DNA of 64,000 nucleotides from JAGVPT01 sp964642725 (GTDB taxonomy: Bacteria; Bacteroidota; Ignavibacteria; UBA10030; UBA8401). Location of the stretch: positions 12,625 to 76,624 of the forward strand of contig CAZXQG010000012.1 of assembly GCA_964642725.1 (NCBI GenBank), written 5' to 3'. Under the pieces are notes generated by a model. That model saw nothing but the letters and a program-made list of their open reading frames with translations, had not been told where the DNA came from and did not search any database. This document shows, one piece after another, positions 17,440 through 24,767 of the stretch (its first letter is position 1; each line of letters opens with the position of its first letter). A program made the translations under genes and the position numbers.

Positions 17440-19389
17440 TTATTCCCCCTCCACCAGAACTTCATACACCACCACCGGCGTTTCGAGCCCTTTCACTTTT
17501 ATCGGGTCGAGCGGACGAATGGGAACTTCACCTTTGACGTGCCGGTATGTTGCTTCTGAAATCATGATGCCTTCAACCGGTGCGTTGGATTCAAGCCGCT
17601 GAGCAAGGTTGACATCCGAGCCGAGAACGGTGTACTCCATCCTCCGGGCCGAACCCAGATCTCCCACGACAACCTCGCCGGTGTTAATACCGATCCGGAT
17701 CCGAAGCGGAAGCCTCCCTGCCGGTTCCCAACGGCGTTTCAGTTCGCGGCACTTATGTTGCATTTCAATCGCAGCCCGTACGCAGCGGAGCGCGTGGTCC
17801 GGCTGCGGTTCCGGCGCACCGTAAAAAACCATCAGGCCGTCCCCGATAAATTTGTCCACCGTTCCCCCGTACTTGAAAACGATGTCGGTCATCGCCTCGA
17901 AATATTCGTTCAACGTGGTGCTGATCTCTTCCGGCGTCATCGTCGACGAATATGTCGTGAAGCTTTTGATGTCGCTGAACATGATGGTGACTTCTTTTCT
18001 TTTCGGCATCGTTGTCAGCATGTCCGGAGTATCCACCAGTTGGCGTACAACCGAGGGGGGAAAATATTGTTCAAACTTTGAACGAAGCTTTTGTTTCTCT
18101 TTCTCTTCTGTAACGTACCAGTACACTATGACCGACGCTGCTGAAAAGGCGCCGCTCATCAATGGACGAATGATCGCCATGACCACATTCGCGTATATGA
18201 AGAGCGTTGAAGCGGCAGCAACGTACGCCGCAAGAAGGCCGAATACTGCAAGCGCAAACCGTACCGATCTCAATCGGCTCGAAAAGAAAAAGAAAAGCGC
18301 AGCAAAAACTAGTTCCACACAGAGCATCGGTACAGCAGGCAACTCGAATAAGAAATTTTGCGTGAGGATCGTGTTGAGCGTATTCGCATGGAGTCCAACA
18401 AGGGGGAAGTTCTGCTCGAAAGGAGTCGGTCCGATGTCGGATACACCGGTAGAGACGTCGCCGATAATGGCGATGGACCCGCCGTACCGCTCACCGAACG
18501 CCTCGACCTCGTCGTTGTCATCGGCGATGCTCAGCACTTGCGAAAAACTCAAATGCCTCATAGCAGACCAATCGCCGATCCAATTGATCAGCATATTGCC
18601 GCGCGAATCAATAGGAATGACGATATCGTGGTTTGTTCCATCCTGTGTCCGGGCATTTCTGAGCGTTATCGACCTTCCGCCCCGTACTACGATGCGATCC
18701 GGCGTAACTTGAAGATAGTCGCAAACCAGCCGCATCGCCATGCTCGGGTAGAATTTTTCCCCGTAGCGAATCAGCAGCGGAACCCGCCGGAAGACACCGT
18801 CGGCATCGGGCTCAACGCTGATAAAGCCGATGCCGCGGGCAACCGTTGCCAGCTCATTCCACGTCAGGAGCGTCGCACCGGCTTTGTAAAATTCGCCGGC
18901 ATCTTGCGCATCGAGAACCCACGATGTCGAGTCCAGAAAATGAACAACGTCGGGGGAGACCGTTCCCTTGTTGACGGTCGTATCGTCCAAACCAAAAGCT
19001 ACGGGAAAATACGCCCGCCCGAATGTCTTTGTTGAAGCGATTAAGATGCTGTCGTCGAACGATTGTATCCTTTGGGCAAAAATAATGTCGAAGGCGACGG
19101 CGGCGCAATTCATTCTCCTCAATACATTGACAGCGTCGCCGTAGTACCGGCGCGGAAAATAGTAGCTCAGCTTCTTAATGGTGGAATTTGCAATATCGAC
19201 ATGAAGGATCGAAGAGTCGTACGCCGGTGGGTGGAATGCGGCTCGTGCAAGGAAGAGCCGGTCGACCGTTTGGCGATTCCAGGATTCGAATACGCCGGGA
19301 AAAATCCAAAAAAGGAAATGCGACAAACAAAACGATGCGGCGATTAACAATCCGGCGCCGGTAACTCTGCGCTTTTTACTTGTGGTCAA
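17440..19389 (-). CDS. CHASE2 domain adenylate/guanylate cyclase
   Basis: A membrane-bound class III nucleotide cyclase of about 649 residues. A first membrane helix leads into an extracytoplasmic CHASE2 sensor domain (about residues 45-345, with VAFDIIFAQRI and GGSIAIIGDVSTGVSDIGPT), then three membrane helices, then the cyclase domain from about residue 465. Metal-binding Asp residues are in FSDIKSF (Asp473) and FIGDGLMVFYG (Asp517); the Lys-Asp purine-selecting pair (Lys513, Asp592) predicts ATP as substrate, and NLAQRLE supplies the transition-state Asn/Arg. The longest frame starts at 19533, inside the upstream gene; a TTG at 19389 overlaps its stop by 14 bases and removes an unlikely N-terminal extension, so it is preferred. 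Third gene of the caspase module. Confidence 0.88.
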   Translation of the reverse strand: MTTSKKRRVTGAGLLIAASFCLSHFLFWIFPGVFESWNRQTVDRLFLARAAFHPPAYDSSILHVDIANSTIKKLSYYFPRRYYGDAVNVLRRMNCAAVAFDIIFAQRIQSFDDSILIASTKTFGRAYFPVAFGLDDTTVNKGTVSPDVVHFLDSTSWVLDAQDAGEFYKAGATLLTWNELATVARGIGFISVEPDADGVFRRVPLLIRYGEKFYPSMAMRLVCDYLQVTPDRIVVRGGRSITLRNARTQDGTNHDIVIPIDSRGNMLINWIGDWSAMRHLSFSQVLSIADDNDEVEAFGERYGGSIAIIGDVSTGVSDIGPTPFEQNFPLVGLHANTLNTILTQNFLFELPAVPMLCVELVFAALFFFFSSRLRSVRFALAVFGLLAAYVAAASTLFIYANVVMAIIRPLMSGAFSAASVIVYWYVTEEKEKQKLRSKFEQYFPPSVVRQLVDTPDMLTTMPKRKEVTIMFSDIKSFTTYSSTMTPEEISTTLNEYFEAMTDIVFKYGGTVDKFIGDGLMVFYGAPEPQPDHALRCVRAAIEMQHKCRELKRRWEPAGRLPLRIRIGINTGEVVVGDLGSARRMEYTVLGSDVNLAQRLESNAPVEGIMISEATYRHVKGEVPIRPLDPIKVKGLETPVVVYEVLVEGE

Positions 19390-20065
19390 TGGAAATCGTC
19401 TTGCTGAAAAAATTGTTCGCCAAAATCTCGGAAGCAAACTGTGCAATGTCAACGCGCTCGGGGTCAACCGCGGGCTGCTTTTCCCCGCGGACATTGCCGG
19501 CAATGCTGATCGGCCGCTCGGCAATCGTCGCAAAAGTCCGGAACCGCTTTTTAATGTCTTTAATTTCGTTTACGACGAATAAGGCTGCATCGGGTTTTTT
19601 ATCCGTTGCCGATTTAAAGTAGGCGTGCAAATCGTTCTCAAGGTCTGTCAGCCGCTCGGATGAGGCGAGCACGTAAAATGTTTCCGTCCCCGTATTCTTA
19701 TCTAGCCTGTACCATTCACGGCCTTTCGGGATGTAGTAATTCTTGTCGAGCTTGTAGTCTTTCTCGAACATCGCGCTGTCGTAGGGGAACAGCAGCGACA
19801 GCTCGTTAGCGGAGCTCTTATGGATCACGTAAATGAACGCCGGCTTGACCAGGTTGACAAACAATTTGAATTCATCTCCGGTTTTTAACGACGTATCCTT
19901 GGTGACAACTCCGATTCGCCGATTTCCCGGATTTCCGCCCCGCGCGACAAACGCCCAGTTGTACTGGATATTATTGTCGGGGGATGCGTCTTGCGCATAG
20001 ACGATTGACAATACTCCCGACAAAAAGATCATCAGGAAGATTCTGGACCATAGTCTTACAGCCAT
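19376..20065 (-). CDS. Exported DUF4384 domain protein
   Basis: A 229-residue protein with a signal peptide (residues 1-24, ending IVYAQ). The region from about residue 55 (LKTGDEFKLFVNLVKPAFIY, then ELSLLFPYD and YYIPKGREWYRLDKNTGTET) matches DUF4384, a domain that in bacteria is repeatedly found fused to or beside caspase-like peptidases and serine/threonine kinases. Its molecular function is unknown; it looks like a periplasmic ligand or partner-binding beta domain. It lies 43 bases downstream of the caspase gene and its end overlaps the probable start of the cyclase gene, so the three genes form an operon. Confidence 0.75.
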   Translation of the reverse strand: MAVRLWSRIFLMIFLSGVLSIVYAQDASPDNNIQYNWAFVARGGNPGNRRIGVVTKDTSLKTGDEFKLFVNLVKPAFIYVIHKSSANELSLLFPYDSAMFEKDYKLDKNYYIPKGREWYRLDKNTGTETFYVLASSERLTDLENDLHAYFKSATDKKPDAALFVVNEIKDIKKRFRTFATIAERPISIAGNVRGEKQPAVDPERVDIAQFASEILANNFFSKTISIDHK

Positions 20066-20108
20066 TACGTATTATCCTTTCATGAATGGAGATAGCGACC
20101 GGGCGATT

Positions 20109-22517
20109 TCAATGGGGAACGAGCGAAATGGTCATATCCTTGTCGTAGTTCCCTTGATTGCGGGTCGGATGCTGGTTTCCTTTGGTTTGACGTTTGACAT
20201 TTTCTTCGACGTAGTCCATCAATTCTCCGATCGTAACCGTGTAATCGTTGTTGATGTCGGCTTCGCCTTTCATCCCCTTCAGCAAAAAATACGTGAAAAC
20301 CCCGTGCCCGAATTTATCAAGCTCTTGCGACACCTCTCCGGCCTGGCTTGCGGTGAAAACTATTGTTCCTTCCTTCGATCTCGACAAATCGGAAAGATAT
20401 TGATTGATGAGATTCGTTTCGGTGAGCGAGACCCCGCGCGTCGCCACGTCGGAGCTGATTCCTCCGCTATGACATGCATCGGAAAATACGATGACGCGCT
20501 TCGAAGGAATGTATCGCGTCAGTGCCGTGTTGACATCCCACATAGGAAAGGCGGACGTTTCAAGGGAATTCGGGTCGCTGTCGTACGTCAATAAATAGTT
20601 GTTGTTCGGGTTCGCCGGCTCCGAAGCGCCATGTCCGGCGAAGTAGATGATCACCAAATCTTTGTCGATGGTCTGTCGGAGAAAATTATAGAGCGCCTGT
20701 TCAACGTTTTGCCGCGTTGCATCTTTGTTTAGAAGAATTTTCATGTGGTCCGGCTCGAAACCGCCGCCGGCCGGGCTCTTCAAAAACTCCGCAAAGTCGC
20801 GGGCATCACGTTCCGCATAGCTGAGGTTTTTGATCAACGGATTCGAGTACTCTGAAATCCCGATCACGACCGCCCATTGCTGCGGCTGGCCTGAAGGGTT
20901 CCGCCGCGGTTTGTCGGCCTCGACAGAAGCCGCGTTCGCCAAAATGCGGCGGTTAATATTAATGACTTTTGAAATCTTTTCGCCGTTCTTGCCGTAGACA
21001 GCGAACTGAACCTGGTTGAACCCCGACGAAAGAGGAATCGTTTCAGATTGAAGAATGCCCGACAGCTTCCGGGGAATATTTTCCTTGCCGGCAATTTCAA
21101 TGGTATTGAGTGAAATAGTATACCGCGAGTAATCGAACCATATTTTGAATTCCAGATTTTCCGACGCCTGGTCCGTCTCCGCGTTTTCTTTTGGGTTGAC
21201 AATCTCTACGGCGGATTCCTTTGTCAGCCGCTGAATGCGGATATTTTTGGTCGCAACATTCCCCCGTGTATCCGTTGCAGTAAGAGAAATATCGTTCGCA
21301 CCGACAAGCGGGAGCTGCACGAGACCGGAAAATGCTTTTGACGGAATCTTTGTACCGAACTGCGATCTTTCATCAGCGGTCAATTCCATCAACGCAACCG
21401 ATTGCCCTGCAACCGTCGCTTCTTTAACGCCGCTTTCATCAGAAGCAATGCCCGTAAGTTCAATTTCGTTTGCGAACACTTTGCAGGTTTCCCCGTCTTT
21501 CAGAACCGGCTGTTGAAGAACAATCGTCGGCGGTTCTCTGTCCGGCTTTCGGGTTAGAACAGAAAATGTCTGCACGGCGCCGGATACTGTTACCCCGACA
21601 AGAGTGGAACTATCCGGCAGAAACAACGCAGCGGCGTAGACGATGCCGGTATCCGCGATGCTTTTCCGCAGGACCCCCGTCGTGACATCCCAGACCGCTA
21701 TTCCGTTCCCCGTTGCAGCAAGCCATGAGTTGTTCGGGTTGAAAGCGAGCGATGTAATGGCGCTTGAATTTCCGCGCATTGTATGGAGGAGAGAAAAATT
21801 TTGAGCATCCCAGACTCTGATCGTTGAGTCTGCTCCCCCGGCGGCAAGATACTTGCCGTTCGGACTGAACGTTACGACGGTCGCTTTGTTTTTAACCTCC
21901 GTTAGAGTATTGAGAAGAACATACTTTTGCGGGTCAAAAATTCTGACGGCGCCGTCGGCGTTTGCAACGGCAACCCGGTTCCCAGCCGGGTTGAAACTAA
22001 CACCGAGCACTTCGCTCTCATCCGTTCCATTGGGAAGCATACCAAGAACGTCGTCCGATGCCATTGTCCAAAGTTTTATTTCTCCGTCGCCTCCGCCGCT
22101 GACAATTCTTCCCCCCGCATCAATGTCGAGCGAGCGAACTCCAAGACCTTTTCCGTGTGCCGGAAACTCTTTTAACAGTGTACTATCGGCAACGCTCCAA
22201 AAAGAAAGAAGTCCGTTCGCCCCTCCTGAAACGAGATACTTTCCGTCTGCAGTAATTGCAAGGGTCAATATCCTCGAACTGCGCCCGGTTAGAGTACACT
22301 TTTCCCGCAGAGTTACGGGGTCAATAATCTTTATTGATTTGTCTAATCCGGCTAAAGCAAGAAGCCCTCCCCCCGAGGCGATTTTTGCGGTGTAAATCGT
22401 GTTTCTCGCAACCGTGGCGTGTTGAATGGGTTCAACGTATAATTCCTGCGCAGACAATTCCACTAAACAGAGGAATACCGCGGAAAAGAATGCGAGCAGT
22501 GAGACCCTTGAAATCAT
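20109..22517 (-). CDS. Exported WD40-repeat caspase-like peptidase (C14)
   Basis: An 802-residue protein with a signal peptide, a WD40 beta-propeller (about residues 35-320, repeats such as TFSPNGKYLAAGGADSTIRV), an Ig-like middle region (about 340-520) and a C-terminal caspase domain from about residue 547. The catalytic dyad is intact: His629 in IIYFAGHGAS and Cys682 in VIVFSDACHSGG. An EF-hand-like loop (DINNDYTVTIGEL) near the C-terminus may bind calcium. The frame extends eight codons upstream to a TTG, but the ATG at 22517 has an AAAGGGA sequence at proper distance and starts the signal peptide. Probably a periplasmic or surface protease whose propeller binds partners; targets unknown. 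Confidence 0.88.
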   Translation of the reverse strand: MISRVSLLAFFSAVFLCLVELSAQELYVEPIQHATVARNTIYTAKIASGGGLLALAGLDKSIKIIDPVTLREKCTLTGRSSRILTLAITADGKYLVSGGANGLLSFWSVADSTLLKEFPAHGKGLGVRSLDIDAGGRIVSGGGDGEIKLWTMASDDVLGMLPNGTDESEVLGVSFNPAGNRVAVANADGAVRIFDPQKYVLLNTLTEVKNKATVVTFSPNGKYLAAGGADSTIRVWDAQNFSLLHTMRGNSSAITSLAFNPNNSWLAATGNGIAVWDVTTGVLRKSIADTGIVYAAALFLPDSSTLVGVTVSGAVQTFSVLTRKPDREPPTIVLQQPVLKDGETCKVFANEIELTGIASDESGVKEATVAGQSVALMELTADERSQFGTKIPSKAFSGLVQLPLVGANDISLTATDTRGNVATKNIRIQRLTKESAVEIVNPKENAETDQASENLEFKIWFDYSRYTISLNTIEIAGKENIPRKLSGILQSETIPLSSGFNQVQFAVYGKNGEKISKVININRRILANAASVEADKPRRNPSGQPQQWAVVIGISEYSNPLIKNLSYAERDARDFAEFLKSPAGGGFEPDHMKILLNKDATRQNVEQALYNFLRQTIDKDLVIIYFAGHGASEPANPNNNYLLTYDSDPNSLETSAFPMWDVNTALTRYIPSKRVIVFSDACHSGGISSDVATRGVSLTETNLINQYLSDLSRSKEGTIVFTASQAGEVSQELDKFGHGVFTYFLLKGMKGEADINNDYTVTIGELMDYVEENVKRQTKGNQHPTRNQGNYDKDMTISLVPH

Positions 22518-22679
22518 ATATTCCCTTTTTTCAAACGACAATTATTGGGAGTATAGTCGATCGCTCATCGGTTGGGGATCGGCGAGAAGAACGCAGAATG
22601 TTCACAAGTATGGGAAAAAGTCATCTCTTTGTCAAGGCTCCTTATCACACCGAAGAAAGCCGGCCGAAGAGAAAAGCAA

Positions 22680-22708
22680 TTGACTCTCGCCCCTCCGTTT
22701 TATATATT
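22680..22708 (+). promoter_or_regulatory. Candidate promoter for the TPR gene
   Basis: TTGACT (22680-22685), 17 bases, then TATATT (22703-22708). Spacing and boxes fit a primary-sigma promoter and would give a leader of about 55 bases to the ATG at 22770. The Bacteroidota TTTG box is not present, so the assignment is tentative. It sits in the 252-base divergent gap between the caspase and TPR genes; nothing clear was seen for the caspase direction. Confidence 0.4.
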
Positions 22709-22769
22709 CAATTCGACTTTTTGAGTGTTTTTGGCTATTGACGGTTCTTACTGCGGTTTTAAGAATTCC

Positions 22770-24686
22770 ATGAAAAACTTCTTCCTTTCCGTTTTCCTGC
22801 CGTTTTTTTTCCTGTTTTCCGGGGCAAACGCTCAGCAAAATCCCGTTTCAATAAAACTAAAAATTGCCGAAAAATCCGGCCTGTTCAATATGGGCGGACC
22901 CAGATTTGTCAGGCTTACCCTCTCAACCCAGAAAAGCGAGACGAAGCTTAATTGTGAAAATGTGAATAGCGGGACGTATTATTATTTTCTCCTTCAAAAT
23001 GAAGGAAGCTGGACTATCGACCCAGATTTCCTTAAAGAGAACCTCCCGCAGTTTTCGTTGACGCAGGATTCGTTACGGCTTCATCCGGATTTTGCGGACA
23101 ATATAATTGCCAACGGCGACAGCACGATCGTGCTGATCGGATTTCGAAAAACATTCGCGCTCAACAAACCGTTCGCATTCGAGTATCCGCTCAACAACGG
23201 AGTGGCAAGAATTGAAGTGAAAGTGCCGCAGGAATACTGGGCCGGCTATTCAAAGGTAACGCGGTATTTCGATGCTGCGGACAAGGCGTTGAACGCCTTG
23301 TGCTATAAAGAAGCGATCGCGAACTTTAACACGATCCTCGGCGACCAGGGGCTTGCAATTTTTCCTACATACTCTACCGCCAAGGAAAAACGGTTAGAGG
23401 GATTCACAAAATACTTTGAAGAGAAGTTCGACAGCCTTTCGAAAACGATGGCGAGCGGCGCTGGCATAAAGCAGAAGATCGCGGCAAACAGAGAAGCTGT
23501 TCCGAAATTTCAGTTCGTCGAAGATTCGCTTGCCGACCAGTCGCTCGGCATTTCTGCCGCGGATGAAACCGTTGCACCGTTGATGGAAAAAGCGCGAAGC
23601 GCAATCCAACGCTCGCATACTGCCCTCGACTCGCTTCATCAAGCGCTCGACGATTTCAACGTGCGATGGATTATTGCAGGGTCGTCGGGAGGGAGAATCG
23701 ACTTCAAGTACAAGTACATTGTTGAAGCACTTGCGTATGCCTTTGCATCCGTCAACTTCGCGGATTCGGCGGCAAGAGAAATGACTTTTACGATTCCTGA
23801 AGAACTTTCCGCCCGGTTAAAAAAATATAATATCGAAGAATCGTACGAAACGTTCACCCGCATTGCAAACGAGCGCTGGAAGAACAGATTAGAGCTGTTC
23901 CCTGCAGGGTTCCTTGCCAATCTCAGCAGAGACTCGGCACAGTTTCCGCTCCCCTTTTATTCGGTACTGACAGCGGTGAACGATTTCTATTTCTTAAATT
24001 TTACGGACGCGCGGAAAGAAATCTTTCAGGTGATGAAGACATCCTACGACCATGAATTGACGAACAGGATGGATGGCCTGCGTATTCTCATCGACACGCG
24101 GGAGAAGAAGATTCCGAGCGAAGTGCTCGCACATATGCGCGACGGCGAAGCGGCGGAAGAAAAGGGAAACACAGACGGAGCGGCAGAACACTATAAAGAC
24201 GCGATGCTCATTGCCGAAGACTACGCCCCGGCCGCCTTCGCCCTTGGAAAGCTGTATGACCGCATCGGAGACAGCTATAAGGCGAACAACTTTTTCCAGA
24301 AAGCCGTTTCTACCGACACGCTGTATTATTCCGCCTACCGATTCTTGTATACCAATTACTTCAAGAATTCAAATTTCAAGCCGATGATCGATTTGCTGAC
24401 ACAGGCGCTTGCACGCGGAAACGATTTTTACGACATCCATTATTATCTTGGCATTGCCTACAACGGCGCAGCGTTGTTCGAGGATGCAATCAAACAGTAC
24501 GAACGCGCGCTGGAATTGAACGCACGAAGCACCGACGCGAACATTCAAGCCGGGATTGCATACCAGAACATGAAATCGTATGTCAAGGCTCGCGAATACT
24601 ACACGCGGGCAATTCAAATCGATCCCGAGAACCAAACGGCGACCGAGAATTTAAAAAGGCTGGATGAACTGCAGAAGAAATTCTGA
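22770..24686 (+). CDS. Exported TPR-repeat protein
   Basis: A 638-residue protein with a signal peptide (starts MKNFFLSVFLPFFFLFSGA). The frame is open 15 codons further upstream, but the ATG at 22770 begins the signal sequence. The N-terminal ~170 residues are beta-rich and unrecognised; a helical middle follows. The last ~190 residues are tandem tetratricopeptide repeats, e.g. APAAFALGKLYDRIGDSYKA, YYLGIAYNGAALFEDAIKQY and AGIAYQNMKSYVKAREYYTR. TPRs bind other proteins, so this is probably a periplasmic scaffold. It is divergent from the caspase operon and shares its promoter region, which hints at a functional link, but this is not shown by sequence. Confidence 0.75.
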   Translation: MKNFFLSVFLPFFFLFSGANAQQNPVSIKLKIAEKSGLFNMGGPRFVRLTLSTQKSETKLNCENVNSGTYYYFLLQNEGSWTIDPDFLKENLPQFSLTQDSLRLHPDFADNIIANGDSTIVLIGFRKTFALNKPFAFEYPLNNGVARIEVKVPQEYWAGYSKVTRYFDAADKALNALCYKEAIANFNTILGDQGLAIFPTYSTAKEKRLEGFTKYFEEKFDSLSKTMASGAGIKQKIAANREAVPKFQFVEDSLADQSLGISAADETVAPLMEKARSAIQRSHTALDSLHQALDDFNVRWIIAGSSGGRIDFKYKYIVEALAYAFASVNFADSAAREMTFTIPEELSARLKKYNIEESYETFTRIANERWKNRLELFPAGFLANLSRDSAQFPLPFYSVLTAVNDFYFLNFTDARKEIFQVMKTSYDHELTNRMDGLRILIDTREKKIPSEVLAHMRDGEAAEEKGNTDGAAEHYKDAMLIAEDYAPAAFALGKLYDRIGDSYKANNFFQKAVSTDTLYYSAYRFLYTNYFKNSNFKPMIDLLTQALARGNDFYDIHYYLGIAYNGAALFEDAIKQYERALELNARSTDANIQAGIAYQNMKSYVKAREYYTRAIQIDPENQTATENLKRLDELQKKF

Positions 24687-24720
24687 ACTGCTAACCCCAC
24701 CCCCGAGGGAGTCCTTTTGG

Positions 24721-24767
24721 AACTGACCCTCCCCTTCTAGTGGAGGGAAAAACACTCCGCGTCAGTT
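24721..24767. terminator. Nested hairpin between convergent genes
   Basis: AACTGAC (24721-24727) pairs with GTCAGTT (24761-24767) and encloses CCCTCC/GGAGGG (24727-24732 with 24742-24747). It fills the 79-base space between the convergent TPR and ATP-grasp genes and touches the stop codon of the latter. There is no good U tract on either strand, so it is a weak terminator candidate. Confidence 0.35.

Noticed and set aside
17852..18712. 286-codon open frame on the plus strand
   Set aside because: Antisense to the CHASE2 cyclase, Ser/Thr-rich composition typical of a shadow frame.
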